Assembly: GCA_018679695.1 (NCBI GenBank)
Contig: JAHHKH010000206.1
Span: forward strand, 1-7,518
Source: Maribacter sp.
Lineage (GTDB): Bacteria > Bacteroidota > Bacteroidia > Flavobacteriales > Flavobacteriaceae
Direction of reading: 5' to 3'
DNA: 7,518 nucleotides
Shown here in pieces: positions 1-6,732 of the stretch. The translations under genes were made by a program, and so were the position numbers. The number at the start of each line of letters is the position of its first letter. Position 1 is the stretch's first letter. Under the pieces are notes generated by a model. That model was given only the letters and a program-made list of their open reading frames with translations, was not told the origin of the DNA and did not search any database.

Positions 1-1
1 C

Positions 2-244
2 AAGCAATGGGAGCAGATATGGATCGATAATCAAGGACAGCAACTTCATTTAAAAGGAAATCGAGTAGAAAATCAAATGATCCTAACATCGGACCAACTC
101 AAGAACCAAGACGGAGAACCATTTCAAAATCGAATTACTTGGACACATAATGAAAACGGCACTGTTCGTCAGTTATGGGAGATCCTTCAAGAAGGCAAAG
201 AAATCACGATTGCCTTTGATGGGCTATATAAAAAATCGAATTGA
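2..244 (+). CDS. C-terminal part of a lipocalin-like hypothetical protein (5' end outside window)
   Basis: An open frame enters from the left edge and runs 80 codons to a TGA; the start lies outside the window. The visible part alternates short hydrophobic and polar stretches with turns, as in an antiparallel beta-barrel: LHLKGNRVENQMILTSD, then NRITWTHNENGTVRQLWE, and an end at IAFDGLYKKSN. This pattern, with a 'RITW...G.VRQLWE...FDGLYKK' finish, is one I associate with small secreted or cytoplasmic lipocalin-like proteins of unknown function that are common in Bacteroidota and often annotated as hypothetical. No catalytic motif is visible. The next gene begins 44 bases downstream on the same strand, so the two could be co-transcribed, but a weak promoter-like stretch in the gap leaves this open. 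The coding call is fairly sure, the fold call is moderate, and the function is unknown. Confidence 0.72.
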   Translation, partial: KQWEQIWIDNQGQQLHLKGNRVENQMILTSDQLKNQDGEPFQNRITWTHNENGTVRQLWEILQEGKEITIAFDGLYKKSN

Positions 245-288
245 GTTTCTATTCAGGTTGATATATTTCGATGAGAAACTAAGTTATC

Positions 289-1242
289 ATGATGCTAAAA
301 CCAATCAATTCAATCTTATTGCTTGCATTGCTATCTCTTTTGGGTTGTCAAGAAAGAAAGGAAAAACCCGCGATTGCTTCAGGACAATACTTAACCATCC
401 TTGGCATTGCTCAAGATGCAGGATATCCTCAAGTGGATTGTAAAAAAGAATGCTGCGAGCCATTTCATATCGGTATCGAAAAAAAGAAACGAGTTACTTC
501 CCTTGGTTTGGTAGATGTAACCTCAAACGAAAAATGGTTATTTGATGCAACCCCAGACATTACCTCACAGATAGATGAACTTAATCGCAACCATTCAGGT
601 CAAGGCCCTATTTTAAGCGGAGTTTTCTTGACGCATGCGCATATAGGGCACTATACAGGTCTCATGTATTTGGGAAAAGAGGGGGTTAATACCAAAAAAT
701 CCAAGGTCTACGCCATGCCTAGGATGAAGACCTTTTTGGAAACAAATGGACCTTGGAGCCAATTGGTAATCGATGAAAATATAAGCTTACAGGAAATTCG
801 TAATAAGGAACAGATCAATTTATCCCCGAAATTGAAAATCATACCTATTCGTGTGCCCCATCGCGATGAATATTCAGAAACTATTGGCTTTAAGATTATA
901 GGTCCGAATAAAGTTGTTCTGTTCATTCCTGATATAGACAAATGGTCAAAATGGGAAACCAATATTATTGATGCGGTTGCCCAAGTTGATATAGCCCTAT
1001 TGGATGCCACATTCTTCAATGCCGAGGAAATAAACAACCGGGATATTACTGAAATACCGCATCCTTTTGTAATTGAAACTATGGAATTGTTTAAAGACCA
1101 ACCAAAATCAATGAAGAAAAAAATCCACTTTATTCATTTGAACCATACCAATCCGCTTCTGGACCCAGCAAGTGAACAATCCAAGGAAGTAATGGTCAAA
1201 GGTTTCAAAATTGCCCGAATCAATGCTATCATCGAGCTTTAA
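289..1242 (+). CDS. PqqB-like metallo-beta-lactamase-fold lipoprotein
   Basis: The protein has 317 residues. Residues 1-20 form a lipoprotein signal peptide ending in the lipobox LLGC, so Cys20 should be lipidated and the enzyme anchored outside the cytoplasm. The mature part follows the PqqB branch of the metallo-beta-lactamase fold: an early GIAQDAGYPQ segment (39-48), a cysteine cluster at C51, C55 and C56 where PqqB proteins carry a zinc-binding cysteine site, THAHIGHYTGL (115-125), VPHRDE (189-194), PDID (214-217), LLDATFF (237-243) and HLNHTNP (283-289). The usual HxHxDH metal motif reads HAHIGH, with Gly120 in place of Asp. True PqqB acts in pyrroloquinoline quinone synthesis, but it is about this length without a signal peptide; this lipidated relative may be a hydrolase of unknown substrate. 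Its end overlaps the kinase gene by 20 bases, and a PQQ dehydrogenase follows. A second ATG directly after the first gives a protein one residue shorter. A possible promoter (TTG at 241-243, TATATTTC at 262-269) is too weak to list. Confidence 0.85.
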   Translation: MMLKPINSILLLALLSLLGCQERKEKPAIASGQYLTILGIAQDAGYPQVDCKKECCEPFHIGIEKKKRVTSLGLVDVTSNEKWLFDATPDITSQIDELNRNHSGQGPILSGVFLTHAHIGHYTGLMYLGKEGVNTKKSKVYAMPRMKTFLETNGPWSQLVIDENISLQEIRNKEQINLSPKLKIIPIRVPHRDEYSETIGFKIIGPNKVVLFIPDIDKWSKWETNIIDAVAQVDIALLDATFFNAEEINNRDITEIPHPFVIETMELFKDQPKSMKKKIHFIHLNHTNPLLDPASEQSKEVMVKGFKIARINAIIEL

Positions 1243-2092
1243 GGAACATATTGCCCAAATATTGGGAAGTCCCATTATAAAAGCGGATCCAGTCTCTGGA
1301 GGCGATATTTCAAGAGCTTACTGTATACACACCTCAACACATCGGTACTTCGTTAAAGTAAATGAACGGGAGAATGCTTCGAAAATGTTCCTGACTGAAA
1401 AGTTGGGATTGGATACCATAAATAGAACCAATGCCATTAAAGCTCCCGAAGTAGTAAGTTGCGGTCAATACCATACTAGTTCCTTTATTTTGATGGAATT
1501 TATTGAGCCAAAAAATCCTACTTCAAAGGAAATGGAAGCATTTGGCACTCAATTGGCGGATCTGCACACCTTCCCTGTTGGTGAATCCTTTGGATGGAAA
1601 CAGGACAACTACATCGGAAGTTTAGCCCAATCAAATAAAAACCATCCTGATTGGGCCTACTTTTATGTTTATGAGCGCCTGTTGCCCCAACTCGTAATGG
1701 CCAGGGAAAAAGAGTTGCTGAGCTCCTATGAAGTCCCTTCGGAAAGTATCCTCTTGAACCGATGCCAGCATTTTTTCCCAGAAGTGCAACCGGCATTGCT
1801 TCACGGCGATTTATGGAGTGGCAATTATATAATCAGCACTCAAGGCATTCCTTATTTAATAGATCCGGCAGTGTATTATGGGCATCATGAAGTTGACCTT
1901 GCCATGACAAGGCTTTTTGGTGGGTTTTCTTCAAAATTCCATGCGGCTTATGCTGAGCAAATTCCAATAGGACCCCTGTACAATGAAAGAATGGATATTT
2001 ATCAATTGTACTACCTTTTGGTACATCTTAATTTGTTCGGAAGATCATACTATCCATCGGTCAAACGATTGCTTAAAACATACTTCCCTTAA
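1223..2092 (+). CDS. Fructosamine kinase / ketosamine-3-kinase family protein
   Basis: This is a 289-residue protein of the fructosamine kinase family (aminoglycoside phosphotransferase-like kinase fold), matching the family's usual length of about 290. Visible signatures are YFVKVNE with Lys45 as the likely ATP-binding lysine, FILMEFIE at the hinge (about 88-95), a conserved GWKQDNYIG segment (124-132), the catalytic loop LHGDLWSGN with Asp196 and Asn201, and the metal-binding LIDPAVYYG with Asp214. Family members phosphorylate ketosamines formed when sugars react with amines, which destabilises the adduct and repairs glycated proteins or small amines. The exact substrate cannot be read from sequence. 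No signal peptide is present, so it is cytoplasmic. I chose ATG at 1223; the frame extends four codons upstream to a TTG at 1211, which would add little. The 20-base overlap with the preceding gene suggests translational coupling. Its place between two lipoprotein genes with PQQ-related folds is unusual and hints at a carbohydrate or glycation theme. Confidence 0.9.
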   Translation: MLSSSFKEHIAQILGSPIIKADPVSGGDISRAYCIHTSTHRYFVKVNERENASKMFLTEKLGLDTINRTNAIKAPEVVSCGQYHTSSFILMEFIEPKNPTSKEMEAFGTQLADLHTFPVGESFGWKQDNYIGSLAQSNKNHPDWAYFYVYERLLPQLVMAREKELLSSYEVPSESILLNRCQHFFPEVQPALLHGDLWSGNYIISTQGIPYLIDPAVYYGHHEVDLAMTRLFGGFSSKFHAAYAEQIPIGPLYNERMDIYQLYYLLVHLNLFGRSYYPSVKRLLKTYFP

Positions 2093-2117
2093 TATCGTTC
2101 CCATCATAAAATTTTCT

Positions 2118-2125
2118 TACTTTAG
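2118..2125 (+). promoter_or_regulatory. Possible -7 promoter element before the PQQ dehydrogenase gene
   Basis: TACTTTAG matches the Bacteroidota -7 consensus TAnnTTTG at five of six fixed positions. It lies 23 bases before the chosen ATG, in the 56-base gap after the kinase gene. No clear TTG -33 element is seen at the right distance; only GTTC around 2097-2100 is near. It would give the dehydrogenase and the downstream oxidoreductase their own transcript. Weak evidence. Confidence 0.25.
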
Positions 2126-2148
2126 GATTGCCAATCCAACCCAATGCC

Positions 2149-4257
2149 ATGCGTTTCCTCAGAACATCTATTTTCTTTCTAGCCTTGTTGGTATCAATAA
2201 TGGGTTGTGACAAGACCAAATCTTCTGAGCATCAATTTACGACCTGGTCTTCCTATTTGGGAGATATTGGACGAAGCCATTACTCTACTTTGTCGCAAAT
2301 TACCAAGACGAATGCAAAGGAATTAAAAGTGGCCTGGACCTATGAAGCGCCAGATTGGGGACAAATGCAAATGAATCCGATTGTGATTGATAGTATGCTT
2401 TTTGGCGTAACGGCTGCATTACGCGCTTTTGCACTAAACGCAGCAACCGGAGAGGAACTTTGGCGTTTTGGCGACTCATTGCAGGTATGGCATTCAACAA
2501 GTAGAGGCGTTTCCTATTGGCAAAACGGCAATGACAAACGTATTTTATTTACCAGGGGACCAGATTTGTATGCCTTGGATGCCATGACCGGTGAGCTGAT
2601 CAGTAGTTTTGGAAATGCAGGGAAGATAGATATGCGTTCAGGTCTTCCAGAGCGTGATAGAGATAAGTTTGTCATCTCGAACACACCGGGTACAGTATAT
2701 AAGGATTTGATTGTGATGCCCCTGCGGCTTTCAGAAGGTGTTGATGCGGCCCAAGGTGATATCATGGCCTTCAATGTGGTCACTGGGGCCCTGGAATGGG
2801 CCTTTCATACCATACCTTATCCTGGGGAAGAGGGCTATGGAACATGGGAAGACAAAAACGCTTATCAAAACGAATTGGTGGGTGCGGCCAACAATTGGGC
2901 CGGAATGGCAGTAGACGAGGAGATGGAAATCATATATATACCAACAGGTTCCGCAGCTCCTGATTTCTATGGTGGAATGCGAAAAGGGAGCAATTTATTT
3001 TCTGATTGCCTCCTGGCATTGGATGCGAACACGGGTGAACGAATCTGGCACTTTCAATTAACCCATCATGATATTTGGGATAGAGATCCCCCGGCCCCAC
3101 CTAATTTATTAACGGTGGAGCGGAATGGTAATAAGATACCCGCTGTGGCGCAGGTGACCAAACAAGGCTATGTCTATGTTTTTGACCGAAGAACTGGGGA
3201 GCCCCTATTCGATATTCAAGAGAAACCAGTGCCCGCATCACAATTAAAAGGTGAAGAAGCTTGGCCTACACAGCCTTTTCCCGTTGCTCCAAAACCTTTT
3301 GCACGGCAATCCATTGATATTACCGAAAATGATGTTAGCCCCTATGCTGAAAATAAAGAAGAGTTGGGAGGCGTACTTAAGATGGTCGATAAACGAATTT
3401 ATGCCCCTCCCAGTATTGATCCAGTTTTATTATTACCGGGTTACGACGGAGCGGCAGAATGGGGAGGTGCAGCAGCAGACCCAAAAGACGGAATCATTTA
3501 TATAAATTCAAATGAAATGCCCTGGATTATGCAAATGGAAGAAGTTGATGAAAAAAGTAAGGCCACATCACTTGGGGAAAAGATCTATAGTGATAATTGT
3601 GTAATCTGCCATAAAGCAGATAGATCTGGAATTGCATTAAGCGGATTTCCATCGCTAATCGGCTTAAAAGCATCTAAAAACAGGGAAGAGGTTGCGTTAC
3701 AGATCAACCAAGGCAAAGGAATGATGACAGGTTTTCCAGATATCTCGGGTAATGAAATGGAGGCTCTGCTGAATTTCTTGTTTGATGAAAATGATAAAGA
3801 TGAAATAGAAACCGAGGAAACAACCACATATCCATTGCCCTATAAACACAAAGGGTACAACAAATTTTTCGACAGTAATGGTAATCCTGGGATAACGCCA
3901 CCGTGGGGAACACTACATGCCATTAATTTAAATACCGGTGAGTATGTTTGGTCGATTCCCTTAGGTGACACCCCCAATTTGGGAGAACAGGGAAAAGGCA
4001 CCGGTACTGAAAATTATGGCGGGCCCGTCGTTACTGAAAACGGATTGCTTTTTATAGGAGCCACCAAAGATGGTTATTTCAGGGTGTTTGATAAACACAC
4101 TGGTACATTATTGTGGGAATATGAATTGCCTGCAGCCGCATTCGCAACGCCTGCCCTATATGAAGTTAATGGCAAACAGTATATTGCGATTGCTTGCGGT
4201 GGGGAGAAGTTGGGTACGGCAAAAGGAAATGAAATTGTGGCTTTCGCCTTGGAATAA
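2149..4257 (+). CDS. PQQ-dependent dehydrogenase lipoprotein with inserted cytochrome c domain (glucose dehydrogenase-like)
   Basis: The protein has 702 residues. I chose ATG 2149 because it gives a clean lipoprotein signal (MRFLRTSIFFLALLVSIMGC, Cys20 lipidated); an in-frame TTG at 2128 would add seven residues with no benefit. The mature protein is an eight-bladed-propeller quinoprotein. At least seven blade motifs of the form 'aLdaxTGexxW' are visible, near residues 95, 142, 207, 290, 344, 591 and 646. The active-site stretch THHDIWDRDPPAPPNL (305-320) and TKQGYVYVFDRRTG (337-350) correspond to the catalytic Asp and PQQ-contacting Lys regions of membrane glucose dehydrogenase; the adjacent-cysteine disulfide of methanol dehydrogenases is absent. 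Between blades, about residues 475-548, lies a class I cytochrome c domain with CVICH (C484, C487, H488) and a likely distal Met in GMMTGFP (525 or 526). It should oxidise a sugar or alcohol in the periplasm and pass electrons through the haem to the respiratory chain. The substrate is not certain. Confidence 0.92.
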   Translation: MRFLRTSIFFLALLVSIMGCDKTKSSEHQFTTWSSYLGDIGRSHYSTLSQITKTNAKELKVAWTYEAPDWGQMQMNPIVIDSMLFGVTAALRAFALNAATGEELWRFGDSLQVWHSTSRGVSYWQNGNDKRILFTRGPDLYALDAMTGELISSFGNAGKIDMRSGLPERDRDKFVISNTPGTVYKDLIVMPLRLSEGVDAAQGDIMAFNVVTGALEWAFHTIPYPGEEGYGTWEDKNAYQNELVGAANNWAGMAVDEEMEIIYIPTGSAAPDFYGGMRKGSNLFSDCLLALDANTGERIWHFQLTHHDIWDRDPPAPPNLLTVERNGNKIPAVAQVTKQGYVYVFDRRTGEPLFDIQEKPVPASQLKGEEAWPTQPFPVAPKPFARQSIDITENDVSPYAENKEELGGVLKMVDKRIYAPPSIDPVLLLPGYDGAAEWGGAAADPKDGIIYINSNEMPWIMQMEEVDEKSKATSLGEKIYSDNCVICHKADRSGIALSGFPSLIGLKASKNREEVALQINQGKGMMTGFPDISGNEMEALLNFLFDENDKDEIETEETTTYPLPYKHKGYNKFFDSNGNPGITPPWGTLHAINLNTGEYVWSIPLGDTPNLGEQGKGTGTENYGGPVVTENGLLFIGATKDGYFRVFDKHTGTLLWEYELPAAAFATPALYEVNGKQYIAIACGGEKLGTAKGNEIVAFALE

Positions 4258-4268
4258 ATTAGTAATCA

Positions 4269-5330
4269 ATGCAAAAACTAAGAACACTGGTCGTTGGCTG
4301 TGGCAATATGGGAAGCTCCCATGCGCGGGCCTATCATCAATTGGATGGTTTTGAAATCGTAGGACTGGTCAGTCGAAAACCTGAAAGCAGGGAAAAACTA
4401 TCCGCGGAACTGGGTGGATATCCAACTTTTGGTGAATTTGAAACCGCCTTGGAGGCTACACAACCCCATGCCGTTTCAATCAATACCTATCCAGATACCC
4501 ATGCCGCATACATAAGAGCGGCCCTGAATGCAAATGCGCATGTGTTTGTGGAAAAACCAATGGCCTTGACCGTCAAAGAGGCGCAAAGCCTAGTCGATTT
4601 AGCAAAGAAGAAGTCCAAGAAAATGGTCGTTGGCTATATCCTCCGTGTACACCCCGCATGGTCAAAGTTTGTGCAACAGGCGCGCTCATTGGGCAAACCC
4701 TTGGTCATGCGTATGAATCTCAACCAGCAAAGTTCAGGCAACCATTGGTATACCCATAAGCAATTGATGCAGTCGATGTCGCCCATTGTCGATTGTGGCG
4801 TGCATTATGTTGATATTATGTGCCTTATGACCCAATCGACTCCGGTAAGTGTAAGTGCAATCGGTGCTCGGCTTTCAGATGAAATCGATTCAAAAATGTA
4901 CAATTACGGTCAATTACAGGTTCGATTCAAAGATGGCTCTGTTGGCTGGTATGAAGCAGGTTGGGGGCCAATGATGAGTGAAACAGCGGTTTTTATAAAG
5001 GATGTCATTGGGCCAAAAGGTTCTGTCTCTATAGCTGATGACACCAAAGGTGATTCACAGGATATTGAAGGGCACACCAAAACGGGTGGCCTAAAATTAC
5101 ATCACGCCGCGTTGGATGAAAAGGGTAGTTTTATAAAAAAGGATGATTTTATAAGCACAATTGAAGAGCCCGATCACGATGGGCTGTGTTTATTGGAACA
5201 GGAATATTTTCTTAAGGCCATTGTTGAAGACCTTGATTTAAACGACCACCTTAGGGATGCCGTGAATAGTCTTCGTATTGTTTTGGCGGCCGATGAATCT
5301 ATCAGAACCGGAAGAACGATTGCATTGTAA
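4269..5330 (+). CDS. Gfo/Idh/MocA family NAD(P)-dependent oxidoreductase
   Basis: This 353-residue protein has the two-domain layout and length usual for the Gfo/Idh/MocA family. The N-terminal Rossmann fold starts at once with TLVVGCGNMGSSHARAY (G10, G12, G15). It is followed by INTYPDTHAAYIRAAL (71-86), where the T-x-x-H pattern is typical, and by the family EKP motif (95-97), whose Lys96 is the usual catalytic or substrate-contacting lysine. In the C-terminal domain, DCGVHYVDIM (175-184) supplies the conserved Asp175 and His179 of the active site. Members oxidise or reduce sugars, inositols and related polyols with NAD(P); the substrate cannot be assigned. There is no signal peptide, so it is cytoplasmic. 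It lies 11 bases after the PQQ dehydrogenase, almost certainly on the same transcript, which suggests it handles the product or a close relative of the dehydrogenase substrate. No Shine-Dalgarno sequence is visible, as is usual in Bacteroidota. Confidence 0.92.
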   Translation: MQKLRTLVVGCGNMGSSHARAYHQLDGFEIVGLVSRKPESREKLSAELGGYPTFGEFETALEATQPHAVSINTYPDTHAAYIRAALNANAHVFVEKPMALTVKEAQSLVDLAKKKSKKMVVGYILRVHPAWSKFVQQARSLGKPLVMRMNLNQQSSGNHWYTHKQLMQSMSPIVDCGVHYVDIMCLMTQSTPVSVSAIGARLSDEIDSKMYNYGQLQVRFKDGSVGWYEAGWGPMMSETAVFIKDVIGPKGSVSIADDTKGDSQDIEGHTKTGGLKLHHAALDEKGSFIKKDDFISTIEEPDHDGLCLLEQEYFLKAIVEDLDLNDHLRDAVNSLRIVLAADESIRTGRTIAL

Positions 5331-5334
5331 GAAG

Positions 5335-5430
5335 ATGGGTCAAGGTTTCATGGGTAATCTACTTTTCACCAGTGCTATTTGGCCCATATGGCTGGCTTCA
5401 TGGGATAAAGTATTAGGTTCTTTAATTTAA
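5335..5430 (+). CDS. Possible 31-residue hydrophobic small protein
   Basis: An ATG frame begins four bases after the stop of the oxidoreductase gene, follows a purine-rich AAGAAG, and ends in TAA nine bases inside the 3' end of the convergent peptidase gene. The product is short and hydrophobic, with FTSAIWPIWLASWDKVLG in the middle and three tryptophans, compatible with a membrane-associated or amphipathic helix. It fills nearly the whole gap between the two converging genes. I do not recognise a family. A frame this short can occur by chance, so this is a candidate only; the alternative is non-coding trailer sequence. Confidence 0.25.
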   Translation: MGQGFMGNLLFTSAIWPIWLASWDKVLGSLI

Positions 5431-6615
5431 AGGTGGCTTTTTAACTAAATTTATCAGGCCTTTGCCTTCCTGATTAAAAATGCGTTTCGTACGAAGATAA
5501 CGGTTCAGGTTATATTCATCGTAGTTTTTAGAAGCCTTGTCCATACTGCTTATCCGCACCCTATCAGAGGCATGGATAAATTCATTATCACCGATCCACA
5601 TGCCTACATGTACAACTTTTTCAGGGGTTGAGTCGGTGGCTTTTCTGCCAAAGAACAATAGGTCTCCCTCAACCAGATTATCAAAATTCTTAGTTGAGTC
5701 TATAGCTATGCCCGTGTGTACTTGTTGGGAGGCGTCGCGGGGAATGACCATTCCGTTTAAAAAATATATGGTCTTGGTATAACCGCTACAGTCAACACCC
5801 TTCGTAGATGTGCCTCCCCAGAGATAGGGCACACCTATCATGGTTTTCGCCGTAGAAACCAAAGTTTCAACAGTAGGATTTAGGATTTTTAGCCAGGTAT
5901 CATAAGATTCCGCCTCATCTTTTCGAACATAGGCATTACGCCCATCCGGAAATCTTACCATATAATATTGGTCAGTAAATCGTAAGAGGGTCAAAAGGTT
6001 CCCTGCGGTTAAGTCGGAAACAATAGCAGCGTCTTCATTAGGGTCTGAATAGGCATGGCCATAGGTCTGGGTATAAATCAATTTTTTATCGGTCTCCCAA
6101 TTTTCGGCCTTTTGTTCATCGACCAATTCTATTCCTCCGGCGTCTACCCAAGCCAAATACTTGTCCGGGGTTTGTATGTAATACCAATCACTGTCCTGTT
6201 TGTAAACCTTTACAATGGTTCCTAAAGTGGCTTGGGTTACCAATTCCGAGGAATGGCTGGGATTGCTTCGTAAATTAGCTACCGAATTATTGACAATGGC
6301 CCTGGTCTTTTTTCCAAGATAATCTGCAGGCAACACCTGTATACTATCAATAAAAGCAATGCTATCGGCAACTAAACGGGTCTTTAAAGCCTGAACAGCC
6401 TCTGGAAGGTTACTTTCCCCCCTAAGAACATACTTATCGGTATTTTTAATTGCGCTAACATCGAATAGAGCCACACGCTTATCTGGGGCATATTCAGCTT
6501 TAATTTCAGCCAGCGCAGCTTGCATCGGACCTTTGGGCTTGTTTGAATCTTCTTTGCAACCTATTACTAAAAAGAAAATTGATGCGATTGCAAAAGTGTG
6601 AAGTATTGCTTTCAT
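5422..6615 (-). CDS. NlpC/P60 cysteine peptidase lipoprotein with SH3-like domains (YkfC type)
   Basis: This is a 397-residue lipoprotein with a signal peptide ending in VIGC (Cys20). After a linker and a region of about 80 residues (MQAALAEIKAEYAPDKRVALF onward), bacterial SH3-like segments follow: VANLRSNPSHSSELVTQATLG (112-132), a typical SH3 start, and a second at about 180-235. The C-terminal NlpC/P60 domain runs from about 250 to 380: GVPYLWGGTS (261-270), catalytic Cys276 in DCSGYT, EGDLLFFG (316-323), His336 in VVHVGMWIG, and His348 in FIHAS as the likely third catalytic residue. The SH3-SH3-P60 layout resembles gamma-D-glutamyl-L-diamino acid endopeptidases of the YkfC family, which trim murein stem peptides during cell-wall recycling. 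The ATG lies five bases after a purine-rich CAAAGG. The lipobox is followed by KED, which resembles lipoprotein surface-export signals of Bacteroidota. It converges on the oxidoreductase gene and diverges from the methyltransferase, so it is probably transcribed alone. Confidence 0.92.
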   Translation of the reverse strand: MKAILHTFAIASIFFLVIGCKEDSNKPKGPMQAALAEIKAEYAPDKRVALFDVSAIKNTDKYVLRGESNLPEAVQALKTRLVADSIAFIDSIQVLPADYLGKKTRAIVNNSVANLRSNPSHSSELVTQATLGTIVKVYKQDSDWYYIQTPDKYLAWVDAGGIELVDEQKAENWETDKKLIYTQTYGHAYSDPNEDAAIVSDLTAGNLLTLLRFTDQYYMVRFPDGRNAYVRKDEAESYDTWLKILNPTVETLVSTAKTMIGVPYLWGGTSTKGVDCSGYTKTIYFLNGMVIPRDASQQVHTGIAIDSTKNFDNLVEGDLLFFGRKATDSTPEKVVHVGMWIGDNEFIHASDRVRISSMDKASKNYDEYNLNRYLRTKRIFNQEGKGLINLVKKPPLN

Positions 6616-6732
6616 TTTAACCTTTGTTTTTGCAAAAATACGGATATTCCGTTATCCCTTTTGATTTAACTTTTAATGTGCCACTGGGTCCCTGTCATTA
6701 AAATTCGTCCTTTTTGATTAATTTCGCCTGGG
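6616..6732. other. Divergent intergenic region with start signals for both flanking genes
   Basis: These 117 bases separate the divergent peptidase and methyltransferase genes and should hold both promoters. On the - strand there is a good -7 match at 6633-6640. On the + strand TAATTTCG at 6719-6726 matches TAnnTTTG at five of six fixed positions, but it sits only 6 bases before the methyltransferase ATG, which would require a nearly leaderless message. I see no convincing operator palindrome or methyltransferase-type control box. Confidence 0.5.
6633..6640 (-). promoter_or_regulatory. -7 promoter element for the NlpC/P60 gene
   Basis: Read on the - strand, this is TATTTTTG, a full match to the Bacteroidota -7 consensus TAnnTTTG. 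It lies 17 bases upstream of the peptidase ATG. A matching TTG -33 element is not evident in the sequence above it, so only half the promoter is seen. Confidence 0.45.

Noticed and set aside
708..1037. Open frame on the - strand inside the PqqB-like gene
   Set aside because: It lies wholly opposite a well-supported coding sequence and its product shows no recognisable family features.
1211..1222. TTG start for the fructosamine kinase
   Set aside because: An ATG follows four codons later and gives a typical family length, with no supporting ribosome-binding sequence for the TTG.
2128..2148. Longer TTG start for the PQQ dehydrogenase
   Set aside because: It adds seven polar residues before an otherwise standard lipoprotein signal peptide; the ATG at 2149 fits the signal better.
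3704..3913. Open frame on the - strand opposite the cytochrome c region of the dehydrogenase
   Set aside because: It is antisense to a confirmed coding region, overlaps another antisense frame, and has no domain signature.
5130..5156. Near-repeat of TTTTATAA in the oxidoreductase gene
   Set aside because: Two short AT-rich copies inside a coding sequence; this is explained by codon use in a moderately AT-rich genome and does not suggest a mobile or regulatory repeat.
5383..5404. Possible terminator hairpin CCCAT...ATGGG between the convergent genes
   Set aside because: The stem is only five base pairs with a 12-base loop, and there is no T-run after it on either strand. The CCATATGG palindrome inside it is short enough to be chance.
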